The notes below the pieces were generated by a model. That model saw only the letters and a list, made by a program, of their open reading frames with translations. It was not told where the DNA came from and searched no databases. Positions 29,923 through 40,076 of a DNA stretch of 64,000 nt are shown here, one piece after another. Origin of the DNA: Icerya purchasi (Eukaryota > Arthropoda > Insecta > Hemiptera > Monophlebidae). The stretch's first letter is position 1. Every line of letters begins with the position of its first letter. A program made the position numbers and the translations under genes. The DNA is taken from NCBI GenBank assembly GCA_039619475.1, contig CM077116.1, positions 456,071,576-456,135,575 of the forward strand. Direction: 5' to 3'.

Positions 29923-30946
29923 TTAAAGGGCGCAATTGAAAATTTAAAAGAAGATTTATTTTTTTCGATTTCTACGGATGCCAGCAATAAAGGAAACCGG
30001 AAAATGGTTCTGATATGTGTGCGATATTTCAGTTTGGACAAAGGAATACAAAACAAATTAATAGATTTTGTGGAGAGTAATGACGACGACCAAACAACAA
30101 AGGTACTTTGTGAAACATGGGGTAAACATAACTTAAAATTATCGCAAGTAACATCATATGGTGCTGACAATGCAAATGTAAACTTTGGTTCAAATCATTC
30201 TATTTTCACGAATCTCGTTGCCAAAAACGAAAAAATATTAAAAGCTAGCTGTTTAGATCACATCTTGCATAACATGAGCAACTTTGCATGTGATAGATTA
30301 GAGATCGATGTAGAAGCTATCATCTTAAAAATATATATCCATTTTTCACATTCAGCTAAACGTCGTGTGGAATTGATGAAGATATTTGAAACTACGGAAA
30401 TGGAGTGGGTCGAATTATTACGTCACGTAAATACAAAATTTCTGTCGCTCTGTCTTGCTGTTGAGAGAGTAATCAAGGTTTGGCCTGCTTTGAAAAGTTA
30501 CTTTGATAAGCAAGAATCATGTGCGAAAGCCATTGAAAAGATTTTTTACTCTGAAGCAGAGGAAACAAAAACTCTGGCCTACTTGCATTTTGTTCATAAT
30601 GTGACGAGTGCTTTTGGTACATTAATGAAAGAGTCTCAGGGAAATGATGGTTAAATCTGAACGGACTAAAGCCATCGAAGACTTCAACAATTTTTACACA
30701 AATTGCCAACAATATATAAACAAACGTTATAATTTTTCAGATGAAAATATTTTTTCTAGACTTAAATTCATAAACCTGGAAAGTGAAGTTAGTTTCGACA
30801 TGATTGAAAATTATGTATCTTTAATAAAATTGACAGGCGATATTTCGGTAGATAACTTATATGAAGGATTTAACTTGCTGAAATCATCCTTGGACGTATT
30901 AGTGGAAAATTGTAAAGACACCACTGCCGCCACTGCACAGAAATAA
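29923..30946 (+). pseudogene. hAT transposase, catalytic part resumed after the insertion
   Basis: It continues LKGAIENLKEDLFFSISTDASN (first catalytic Asp), LICVRYFSLDKG, YGADNANVNFG (second Asp) and SCLDHILHNMSNFACD. The TRW-SL block that normally carries the conserved Trp reads NTKFLSLCLAVERV here, so that residue is replaced. A frame change at about 30650 leads to YTNCQQYINKRYNFSD and SLDVLVENCKDT. The C-terminal dimerisation domain with the catalytic Glu is absent, cut by the LINE fragment at about 30947. Inactive. Confidence 0.8.
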
Positions 30947-30959
30947 CACCAGGAAGAAG

Positions 30960-31587
30960 CGATTGGCCCAAGTATTTCTTCCCCTGCGCTGGATGGAATT
31001 ACGTACTCTGTCTTGAATAAATTAGGAGACCGTTCTAAAAATGTATTGGTCCATATACATAACGAACTAGTTCGGGACGGACAGGTTCTAGAGGACTGGT
31101 TACAGTTTTCGGTTATTCCTATACCAAAATCAAATAAAGCCCAGTTAGATCCATCGTCATTTAGACCTATCGCCCTGGCATCATGTCTTAGAAAGGCCTT
31201 TGAGATGGTGATTAAAAACCGGCTCTGTTGAAGACTTGAAAACAAGGGTGTATTTCCCAGTGGCATTTTTGGTTTTAAACCTGGTCTTAGCACAGAAGCT
31301 TGCATTTCTCATTTAATAAATGATGCATACCTATCATATATTGATAAGGAATATTTGTTAGCTACATTCCTGGACGTTAAGGGGGCTTTTGATAACGTGT
31401 CGATTCCTGTATTATTTGATCAATTAATATCAATAGGAGTTCCAACACAGCTTAGCCAAGTATATTTCTAAACTTTTTTCTAACCGAATTTTATTCGTTT
31501 TAAATCCGGTGACACAAAATATTGAGATTAAACATACCTATAAAGGCCTGGCGCAGGGATCGGTCTTGAGCCCAATTCTCACAATAT
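30960..31587 (+). pseudogene. I-type LINE RT fragment, related to element B
   Basis: SSPALDGITYSVLNKL, SSFRPIALASCLRKAFEMVIKNRL, FGFKPGLSTEACISHL, LATFLDVKGAFDNVSIP (motif A) and GLAQGSVLSPIL (motif B) follow in order, with stop codons near 31230 and 31469. The same blocks, with close matches, occur in the element at 54155-57907 (SSPGLDGITYSV, GLAQGSVLSPILFN). Both ends are sharp: hAT sequence to the left and Polinton DNA polymerase to the right at about 31588. No target duplication found. Confidence 0.82.
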
Positions 31588-31599
31588 TTACATTCGCCA

Positions 31600-32203
31600 C
31601 CGTTAACACAAATTCCGCTACCACCACCATCTGAAGATATCAGTCCGTCAAAGGTCGAACTTTCGAGAGAAATAATCAATCGACGTGCTGTAATCTATGT
31701 AAAAGATGTGAACGATACGGAAAATAAAAATAGTTTTCTGTTTGCCATTCTGGCAAAGTTTACGAAAAATCCATTCTCGATGTGGCAATATAATTTACTA
31801 CAGAATGTGTACGATTTCAACTTCATTACGATTACCTGTACGCTCATTAGCAGATATTGAAACCTTCGAACGAACGAATGGTGTATCTATTAACTTATAC
31901 AAATTAATAGAAACCGATGGTGGCGATGCTGAAACGTGCAAATATAAAATTAAAGTCGTTTATGCATTCCGCAAAAACCATAGTATTTTAAATCATCGTA
32001 ATCATACAAATATGTTATACTGGGGCTCGAATGGTAATTTCCAGTTTGCCTGTATTAAAAAATTTAGTCAACTCATACGAATTCAATCGCCGAATGCTAA
32101 ATTCTCGTGCTGGGGATGTCTGGATTCAATGAAAGATGAATTTGAATATAACAACAGTCATCGTTGCGACGCGGTCAGTTGGCGTAACATGCATTTTATG
32201 TAA
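31600..32203 (+). pseudogene. Polinton DNA polymerase B, N-terminal region
   Basis: The frame shows RRAVIYVKDVNDTENKNSFL (a conserved lead block), then after a frame change near 31800 SLADIETFERTNGVSINLYK and a run with RKNHSILNHRNHTNMLYWG, FACIKKFSQLIRI and CWGCLDSMKDE. This order (N-D-x-F/L-FAI, FE-x-N-isiNvy, H-LL, I-K-LSRL, C-x2-C) is the region before the first exonuclease motif in this polymerase family. It ends in a stop at 32201-32203, before the catalytic domains. The same region in the second relic at 40600-41000 can be aligned by eye. Confidence 0.72.
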
Positions 32204-32326
32204 ACTATTTAAAAAATAAAGACGTACATTTTTTTATTTTTCACATATATAATAATAGTAAATAGTTTCATATATTTACATTTCTTATTTCATAAACTTA
32301 AAATTATTTTAAAATTTTCGATTTTA

Positions 32327-33187
32327 CTATAGTTGATAATTCCCAACTCCAGTTTGTATTAAAGCCTCTTGATCCTTACGTTGAATAGTTGAGTCAATAT
32401 CATGTAACCGTTCAATTAAGTTATCAGTTTTTGCAGCTAGTTGAACCGTATCTACGGCACGATGTACTTTTTCCTTTTTAATTTCTTCACGAACTTTATC
32501 AATCATCTCCATAAAATGCTTTTCAATTTCTTCACGCTGTTTATCAATTATCTCCTTAAAACATTTTTCTATTTCTTCTTTTTGTTTATCAATTATTTCC
32601 TTAGTAATATACTTATCCAACAATACGGTTACTTTTCCATTTAACTCATTTATTAAACCTCCAAATATCTGAATTGTACTTTTCACATCATTTTCATGTT
32701 TTGAAACTCGCGTAGATAACGATGAAGAATCACTCGAAACCGTATTTAATTTATCCGTTAGTTTTTTAATTTGTTCTTCGTACATTAAAAACTTAAATAT
32801 TGTATCATCTTTAAATTTCAACATATCTTTACCCACCATATCAATACTAATCTTATGAATCCCGATTTTCGAAATATTATCGCTAATTTTAACATCTAAA
32901 TCTTTATGCAAAAACATAATTTGAGCGTGTAATGCAGCATTTTTTCCCGTAGCAAACGAATTCAATTGCTCAACTTTTTCGCGTACATCACGTATTTCCA
33001 CAGCTGTGAGAGTTTTTATCTGTTTGTAAGATACAACTTCAGACTCTGAAGGTTCTCGATAGATCGTACTAACGTTTAATAATCGTTTTCCTTTAAAATT
33101 ATAATTTCCGCTAGAATCTAATTCAATCGCTGTTGGTGCTCCAGAACCACCTTCTGGCATATATTTACCGCTCTTATGAAGTGGCAT
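32327..33187 (-). CDS. Polinton coiled-coil protein, 286 aa
   Basis: The ATG at 33185-33187 (minus) opens an unbroken frame. The N-terminus MPLHKSGKYMPEGGSG and GNYNFKGKRLLNVSTIYREP resembles the start of fibre-like Polinton proteins that carry an 'x-F-GkrI/L-N' repeat. Residues about 75-270 are strongly charged with many heptad-like Glu/Lys/Ile/Leu stretches, including two runs of IIDKQ-EEIEK-type repeats, so a long coiled coil is likely. There are no Cys motifs and no enzyme signature. Its role in the element is unknown; structural or attachment function is a guess. It is the only intact gene of this relic. Confidence 0.55.
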   Translation of the reverse strand: MPLHKSGKYMPEGGSGAPTAIELDSSGNYNFKGKRLLNVSTIYREPSESEVVSYKQIKTLTAVEIRDVREKVEQLNSFATGKNAALHAQIMFLHKDLDVKISDNISKIGIHKISIDMVGKDMLKFKDDTIFKFLMYEEQIKKLTDKLNTVSSDSSSLSTRVSKHENDVKSTIQIFGGLINELNGKVTVLLDKYITKEIIDKQKEEIEKCFKEIIDKQREEIEKHFMEMIDKVREEIKKEKVHRAVDTVQLAAKTDNLIERLHDIDSTIQRKDQEALIQTGVGNYQL

Positions 33188-33198
33188 TATGTAGTCTG

Positions 33199-33421
33199 CT
33201 AAATATTTACTAAAACTTTATTATCGATCCAGGAATTTTCTGAACTCGGGAATCCTAACCACTTAACTAATGATTTTCCGCCTCGTCGTTGAATAACACG
33301 TTCAATTAAATATACGTCAGGGTAGGATGTTTTTTGTAATTCTTCAGCATAAAAAGTACCAACTAACAATTTACCAGTTAAAGAAGATCGGATAGACTCA
33401 GTTCCACAAATAGGTCGACTA
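33199..33421 (-). pseudogene. Polinton integrase C-terminus with chromodomain
   Basis: The open minus-strand frame from about 33421 to TAG at 33199-33201 reads GTFYAEELQK, then VYLIERVIQRRGGKSLVKW, GFPSSENSW. The V-Y-x-IE-V...KW-G-...SW pattern is a chromodomain, which is found at the C-terminus of Polinton integrases. The catalytic core is not present: at 33421 it meets the Tc1-like fragment. Confidence 0.6.
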
Positions 33422-33422
33422 C

Positions 33423-34245
33423 AGAAATTGTCAACACGTGATCAGCGGTTCATAACGAGGAAGGTAAAGAAAAATCCAGCAATTAGTGCGCCTAAATTAT
33501 CTACGAAACTACTCGAAAGACTTAATATTGAAGTTCACCCACAAACGATCCGTCAAACAATTAAAAAGAACGGCTACAATTCGAGAGTCGCGCGAAAGAA
33601 ACCTTTAGTCAGCGAAATAAATTGAAAAAAAACGTTTCAACTTTGCAAAGGAACATGCTAATCGTGATGTAAATTTTTGGAAAACTGTAATTTTTACTGA
33701 CGAAAGTAAATTCAATGTTTTCGGAAATGACGGGCGTCTAAAAATTTGGAGGAAACTAAATACAAAGCTTAAAAAATACAACCTGAACGCGACAGTCAAA
33801 CATGGTGGAGAAAGTCTTATGATGTGGGGATGTTTCGCCGCTTCTGGGGTCGGAGTTTATCGAAGGTAATATGAATGCGGATACATACGTCGACTTTCTG
33901 AAAAGAAATTTGAAATGTAGTGCCGAAAAATTGGGTCTGGAAAACAATTTCAAGTTCTACCAAGATAATGGCTCTAAGCATAAATCGTACAAAGCGCTGT
34001 ACAACTGTCCCAAGGTCATGGAAACACCACCTCAATCACCGGACATCAATTCCATCGAAAATTTGTGGGACCACTTGGACCGAAAAATTCGGGAAACGAA
34101 TATTAGAAGGAAAACACAGCTAAAAATAATTATCGAGCAAGAGTGGCGAAAAATTTCACCCGAATGTACAGAAAAATTAGTTGAATCGATACCCAGGAGG
34201 ATGAATGCTGTTATTCAACAGAAAGTGTTACCGACTAAATATTAA
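33423..34245 (+). pseudogene. Tc1-like transposase, fragment 1
   Basis: The second half of the DNA-binding region reads LSTRDQRFITRKVKKNP, then TIRQTIKKNGYNSRVARKKP. TDESKFNVFG (33704, first Asp) is out of frame with MMWGCFAASGVG and with the later ORF MNADTYVDFL; YQDNGSKHKSY supplies the second Asp and ENLWDHLDRKIR the Glu, so the DDE triad is traceable. At least two frame changes (about 33625 and 33870) are needed. The N-terminal helix-turn-helix start is missing. The reading ends TAA at 34243-34245, and Copia sequence begins within a few bases, so both ends of the transposon are absent. Confidence 0.82.
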
Positions 34246-34247
34246 AG

Positions 34248-34937
34248 GTGATTTTGAAATCTATTGATTTCCCATATCGATCTGCAGTCGGTGCACTCCT
34301 GTATTTAGCAAGAGGTACTCGCTTCGACATCGCATTTGCCGTAAGTGTTTTGTCACGGTCATTAGAAAACCCTACATTAGAAGATGTAGGACGAGTTAAG
34401 CGAGTATTCCGTTATCTATCCGGCTCAAAAGATTTGAAGTTAACCTACAGTTGCAAACCAGATAGTCGATCACTTGGTTGCTACAGTGATGCCGATTTTG
34501 CCGGATGTCATTTAACTTATCGTTCAACCAGTGGAGTTGTAATCAAATTTGCTGATGCAGCAATTACCTGGTTTAGTCGCCGTCAACAACTCGTAGCAGA
34601 CTCAACCTGTGAAGCTGAAATGATTGCAGCTAATGCCGCATCAAAGGAAATCATTTGGATTTCAAGGCTGTTAAAGGAGATTACTGGTTTGTCAGAAATT
34701 CCTATTTTGTATATCGACAATCAGGCTGCCAAACGCTTATCAGAGAATCCTGAATTTCATTTTCGCACGAAACACATTCAGCGGAAGCACTTCTTCATCC
34801 GCGACAGAATCAAGGAGAGCATGCTGAAGGTTTGCCACATTGAATCTGGATCCCAGTTGGCAGATTTATTTACAAAGCCTATGCCACGTACTCGACTTTT
34901 AATTTTACGAAGAAAATTAGGCCTTAAGCCAGTTTAA
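34248..34937 (+). pseudogene. Copia-type RNase H (C-terminus of Pol)
   Basis: The unbroken frame contains YRSAVGALLYLARGTRFD, a Copia-specific block, then LGCYSDADFAGC (first RNase H Asp), STCEAEMIAANAASKE (Glu), YIDNQAAKRLSENP (second Asp) and HIQRKHFFIRDRI (His), and ends LADLFTKPMPRTR...LRRKLGLKPV. This is the standard Copia Pol end. A polypurine tract and 3' LTR follow. Gag, protease, integrase and RT are missing. Confidence 0.9.
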
Positions 34938-35017
34938 TTTCTTTCATTATTACTTTGTATAGTTTTATATTTGCGTTCGTTTTCTTTTTCTAAAATTATT
35001 CGATTAGGAGAAAGTAT

Positions 35018-35238
35018 TGAAATTTCTATTCTCATAATTCTATTCTATGCTGTTATCAGTTATCACTTATCTAGAAGTTTCAAGTATATCGATATTTGTA
35101 ATCGTCCAATCGATGTTTCTGAATATTATCGGAATGTTCCAGAAACCAATACATTTTGTATATAAACTTGTCGTAAAGTCTCATTGTTAACAGTTTCGAT
35201 AATAAAGTTGTAGTAGAAACATCGCGTTCGTTTGTTCA
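35018..35238 (+). repeat. 3' LTR of the Copia element
   Basis: TTAGGAGAAAG (35004-35014) is the polypurine tract. Next come TGAAATTTCT (LTR start), a TATATAAAC promoter at 35159, AATAAAG at 35201 and a CA end near 35238. There is no matching 5' LTR, so the borders are inferred. Confidence 0.7.
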
Positions 35239-35591
35239 AAACTCAAAAAAAATGAGGAATAAAAGAGTGAAAACGAAATTCATTTAATACTACTTGGTAT
35301 ATAAATAGAAAAAGGAAAATATTCGCAAATACTTAGTATACGAAAACAACAGACTGAAGAAAAAAATCACAGCTGTGATAAAGGTAAACGATTACAAAAT
35401 CAGAAGTTGCACGCAAATAAAGTATGTAGACATTTGAGTGTAAGAGGTTTTCCCTAGGTATGAGTTATTGGTGTAAGAAGATAAGAGATGAGTAATGCAT
35501 GAGTAACGCATCACAATGCATGGCTACTACGTACAGCATATCACGACCAAACTAGCCGCATTAAGAATCGTATTCGAATGAGTGCGCCAAG
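35239..35591. other. Gap between Copia LTR and the second Tc1-like gene
   Basis: AT-rich with no coding signal. It probably includes the 5' non-coding end of the Tc1-like element, but I could not match an inverted repeat. Confidence 0.4.
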
Positions 35592-36566
35592 ATGAGTCAA
35601 AATTCGCGAGAGACCCCGTTCGAGCTACGCCGTTTAGTGATTTCGAAGTACGCCTAGGCGAATTATTTGATGCTTTAAATATGAAGGTAGAGTCGCCAGA
35701 AAGGCCCGTGCTGGTCGACCCGAAAAATTGTCTGCGCAGGATAAGCGCTTTATCATTCGCACAGCTACACGGAATCCGAAAGTATGTGCGCCACAGATAT
35801 GTCGTGAGATTGTCGATCGATCTGGTATGGAAGTCGCAGTGCAAATGGTTCGAAATACACTGAGGAAGGCTAGTTTAAAATCTCGAATCGCTCGTAGCAA
35901 ACCTTTTATAAGTCCCGTCAATAGAAAGAAACGTATAGCCTTCGCGGAAAAATATATTTCAGCCGATGAAACGTTCTGGAAGACAGTTTTGTTCATCAGT
36001 GATGAATCGAAATTCAATTTGTTTGGTCACGACGGTAAGCAGAGAGTATGGCGGAGGCCTAGGACAGAATTGCAGGAGAAAAACCTGAATTGTACAATCA
36101 AACACAGAGGTGGAAATGTTATTGTCTGAGGGGGAGGGGTGGCCGCAGGAGTAGGGGCGTTGGAATTTATCGATACAACGATGAACGCAGATCACTATAT
36201 TACGATTTCGAAAAAACATCTCCGCGCAAGTGCCGACAAACTCGGAATTTTAGAATCTTACCGTTTTTATCAAGACAACGACCCCAAGCATAGGGCTTAT
36301 GCAACCCGTGAGTGGCTACTCTGTAACTGTGGCAGAGTGTTGGAAACGCCTCCACAATCCCCGACCTTAACCCGATAGAACATGTTTGGGATTATATAGA
36401 CCGTCGAATTCGTCAGCGCCCAGTTTCCAACCGAGGCGAGATGAAAAAACGGCTACTTGAGGAGTGGCAGAATATTCCATCCAGTTACCTCCAGACTTTA
36501 GTCCAATCGATGCCCCGCCGGTTAGAAGCTGTTATTAGAGCCAAAGGTGCTCACTCCAAGTACTAG
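35592..36566 (+). pseudogene. Tc1-like transposase, copy 2, near full length
   Basis: The ATG at 35592 begins MSQNSRETPFELRRLV, with an early in-frame stop and a frame change by 35728. Then come the HTH blocks MSAQDKRFIIRTATRNPKV and AVQMVRNTLRKASLKSR. Catalytic residues: ISDESKFNLFGHDG (Asp), YQDNDPKHRAYAT (Asp), and, after a one-base shift at 36360, PNIEHVWDYI-type residues (Glu). A stop replaces the Trp of the MWG-type block (36130) and a frame change occurs around 36150. The stop is TAG at 36564-36566, after SMPRRLEAVI. Related to fragment 1 but clearly a different family by sequence. Confidence 0.85.
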
Positions 36567-36915
36567 GCAGAGTTAATTTTTCAGTTTTTTTCGTCATTTT
36601 AAACACTTTTTTCAAAAGTCTACATACATATATTTAATATTATTTTTGTGTTGTGTGCAACATTATTTCATATATGTTTTTATTATATATATATATATGT
36701 ATATGTTGCACTATATTTTTATATTATTTACACAAATAAAAAAATAATCTGTTAAAAATCACGCTAATCTGAATTGAACATGATCATTTCTCGAAAATAA
36801 ATTTTAAACAAAGAAATACGTAAAGCTTCTTTATATTCTGTTCTAAACATAGTAGTTTATTCGTTGTTGAAATGAAATCGTAAATATTTCACTTACTTTT
36901 TAAAACAGAAAAAGT
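36567..36915. other. Gap before the ZMYM-type hAT
   Basis: AT-rich 3' sequence with a TATATATATATA run near 36688. No gene. Confidence 0.5.
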
Positions 36916-36923
36916 ATAAATAT

Positions 36924-39900
36924 CAGGCGCTGCTCGTGTATAAGGGCTGCAGGGCTGCAGCCCCGCCAAATAAATTCTCTGCATATATTCATTTTATATT
37001 CAAGATATCAAAAATCACTTAATATTAAAGTTTCACGATTAAAAAATTCATTTTTTTTCTCCATCTGATCTCCGAACTCGTCATTTAACGGTGGCCAGGG
37101 CTGCCCATGATGCAGCTCTCGTTTGTAAAGTTTCGTACAGTCAAGTGAAGGGAGCGCGGCAAGACGAAGGAAGGTGCGCTTGCGCAGTTTTATCCGCTTT
37201 TTGGGCTGCACGAAAACCAGCCCGAACGCGATCGCGACAAGGATGATGCAGTAAATCTATATATTGCTGTGTTCGTGTGTTGATGTGTATTTTCTTCTCA
37301 TTTACGTACGTTTGGTTGATTGAATAAACACGTTTCTTTGTACCTAGGTGTATCTTCTTGGATTTATTTGTTCATGTTTTGAGGGAGTAATTTTATTATA
37401 TAGATGGCTGGAAGTGAAATAAATTCGATTTCGTATTTACTAAGTAAATTTACGCGATAATCTTTTGTTGATAAATGTGAAGTAAAAGCTCGTGGCAGAC
37501 CGAAGCCACAATGGAATATTCCTCAAACACATCAACTAGCAGAAATCCAGAAATTCGAAAGAATATTTCATCCAGAAATTTATTCTAAATGCGAATGGTT
37601 GTGCGGCTGCGAAGGAAAAAATGCGTTTTTTTGTTTTCCGCGTGTACTTTTTGGGGGCGAGGTTCCGTGACACAAACTGGGCTTACGGATTTGAAACATT
37701 TGAGTGAAAAAATTAATAAACACGAAAATTCGAGTCAACATATAAAAAGTTCGATCGATTTTGCTATGCTGGGTAAAGTTAATATTGCAACACATCTGAG
37801 CGATGCATATCGATTATATCTATATTGAAATTTAATGAAAACGTTAAAAAAAATCGGGACATTTTATCGAAAATTATAGATTGTTTAATATTTTTCGGCA
37901 AATTTGAACTTCCACTGCGAGGACATAATAAAAAATCGGATTCAGATAATCCTGGTGTTTTTCGAGGACTATTAGATTTCGAAAGGAAAACTGGACAAAG
38001 ATTTGAAAGTACATTTTGAAAATTCTACGGTGTTCAAAGGTAACTCGAAGACGATTCAAAATTAATTGTTGGACTGTATATTGGACATTTGTCGAACTGA
38101 AATTGCTAACGAAATCGAACAAACTCAGTTTTTGGCTGTCATGTCGGATGACACAACCAACATATCTGAAAAAACTCAAGAGGTAATTGTTTTTCGATAC
38201 GAATGTAATGGAAGCCTATGCGAAAGATTTTGGGGATTTTTTAATCCTGAGTGCCAAGACGCCGAAGGTTTGTCCAAACATATACACTTGGAACAGCTGG
38301 AAATTGTTTTGAAAAATAATACCGGTAAACTAATCGCTCAAACCTACGACGGGGCCGCTGTTATGAGTGGAATACATAGTGGCGTTCAAAAAGTAATAAA
38401 AGAAACTTATAAAAATGCCCATTTCATTCATTGTTACGCTCATCAATTGAATTTAGTGATGAGTAAAGCAGTTTCAACTAATAATGAAGTACGAATTTTT
38501 TTTAGTAATTTATCAGGTATTGCTGCGTTTTTTTCGCGTTCTCCACAACGATTAACTGAACTTGAAAATACAGGTATATCGAGAAGAATTCCGCGTGGTT
38601 CTGATATGAGGTGGAATTTCAATTCAAGAGTCGTAAATACCGTTTTTGAAAATATTGAACACCTGAAAGAATGTTTCGAAAAATTACAAAATTCAAGTAA
38701 TACTGTAACAATTCGTGAAGCATCCGGATTTCTTCGTTTACTAAACGATGATAAATCCATATTTTGGCTGGGTGTATTTCATCGTATTATGCCATATGTT
38801 GATTTATTATATGATGCATTTCAAAATCGTTGTATCAATTCTTCGAATGCTTTTTCTTCATTGGCAAAATTTTATGGTGAAATTTGCAAAATTAGAGAAA
38901 TTAATTTCGAAAACTTGGAATCCACAAACAATGAATCAACACCTACACCTCGGAAGAGAAAATTTGACAAAAATCGAAACGCAGCTGTTAAAGAAGTTTG
39001 TGACACAATATGTGTGCAAGCAAAGGACAGATTCGAATTTACTGATCATCTCTCAGCAGGAAAGTTACTCTTGCAAGAGAAATTTGTAACGTACCGCCAG
39101 AAATGTCTTTCCCAAGAACTTGATGAAACCATTTTGGACTATCCTATGCTGAATAAAAATCGTTCGCACACTTAACTTTCTGTTTTATACGAAAGAAGCG
39201 AATTTTCAATTGTAAAAGGAGTGGTGCAACTCCATCGTTTATTTGTAGAAACGGGAATTCACCAAACATTCAGCGAAGTGTACGTGTTGATAAACATCTG
39301 GTTAACCACTCCAATGACAACTGCCGAAGCTGAAAGGTGTTTTTCTACCTTAAAAAGAATTGAAACTTATCTACGCAGTAGTATGCTGGAAGACAGACTG
39401 TCAACGCTTGCGATGATAAGTATCGAAAAAATCTCATCGACTCTATTCCGGATTTCCACAATAAGGTGATTGATAAATTTGCGAAAATGAAAGATCGCCG
39501 CATGGACTTTATTTATAAATAAAATGTTGAAGTTGATGTACCTAATTTTTATCGTTTTCAAGATTTAAAATTTATTTTTATTAATGAGGAAGACGATTTT
39601 TTTTAAATTTTCAAAATTTCTAGATTTTAGTAATGTTTTGTTTTTTTGATATTCTTTTGTTTCCTACTATATTAGAAAATTTTAAAATTTTAATTTTTAG
39701 TTAGGTAGAACATTATGGTACCTAACCTATTTTAAAACTTTTTCTTCTTTAAATTGTTATTTCCTTCAGGTATCGATGTTTTTTTGGGGTTTTTTTTCAA
39801 AAATTAAAATGATTTTCTTAATAAACTAATATCAAAATTGCACATATAACTGATAAAAAAATTGAAAAAAAAACAAATTAGTGGTACTTGATTAAAAAAC

Positions 39901-39994
39901 ATAAGTTGTAATACATACACCCTCTCTTTTTCTACATCATTAACTTTCAAATATCTAGCCCTTCCATTTTAAGAACTCACGAGCCGCGCCTGAT
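36924..39994 (+). mobile_element. hAT transposon (ZMYM1-like), 3071 bp, with perfect 8-bp duplication
   Basis: The left end CAGGCGCTGCTCGTG and the right end (reverse complement CAGGCGCGGCTCGTG) are the terminal repeats. ATAAATAT occurs at 36916-36923 and 39995-40002. The left end continues with GGGCTGCAGGGCTGCAGCCCC, a palindrome. One gene, in broken frames, is inside. A second copy of the left end alone lies at 60230-60362. Confidence 0.93.
37404..39469 (+). pseudogene. hAT transposase with TTF-type zinc finger (ZMYM1-like)
   Basis: The ATG at 37404 begins MAGSEINSISYLLSK. A TTF-type finger follows: WNIPQTHQLAEIQKFE, KCEWLCGCEGKNAFFCFP, with early stops and shifts near 37460 and 37670. After further shifts (37827, 38065): FGKFELPLRGHN; from 38066 a long open frame with VMSDDTTNISEK (first Asp), QTYDGAAVMSG (second Asp), HCYAHQLNLVMS, SDMRWNFNSRVV (Trp) and a long linker. 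An in-frame TAA at 39173 is followed in the same frame by TPMTTAEAERCFSTLKRI, the C-terminal dimerisation block with the catalytic Glu. So the three catalytic residues are all there but on separate frames. hAT elements are DDE cut-and-paste transposons. Confidence 0.88.
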
Positions 39995-40076
39995 AAATAT
40001 GCTCTGCAATAAAGACTCATAATATAAAAAATAATTTTTTGATATTGTTTGGTTTAGATTCTTAGTGATTAAAAAA

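Larger units (their letters stand above)
26931..30946 (+). mobile_element. hAT transposon (third family), right end lost, interrupted by a Mutator-like element
   Basis: CAGCGTTGCCAG at 26931 is a hAT-like terminus (CAG start), followed by GC-rich subterminal DNA with a CCCGCGCGGGAC palindrome near 26973. The transposase frame begins about 27391, is broken at 27923-29922 by a foreign transposon, and resumes to 30946, where an I-type LINE fragment begins. The right inverted repeat is gone, so no target duplication can be checked. Confidence 0.65.
31588..33421. mobile_element. Polinton/Maverick fragment (DNA polymerase B, coiled-coil protein, integrase end)
   Basis: On the plus strand are the N-terminal blocks of a protein-primed family B DNA polymerase. 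On the minus strand are a 286-aa coiled-coil protein and, upstream of it, the chromodomain-containing C-terminus of an integrase. Polymerase and integrase together are the hallmark of these large virus-like transposons. No terminal repeats or capsid genes were found here, so it is a small remnant. Confidence 0.7.

Noticed and set aside
36664..36710. TA microsatellite and other simple runs (also near 43710 and 51570)
   Set aside because: Common low-complexity DNA without further structure.
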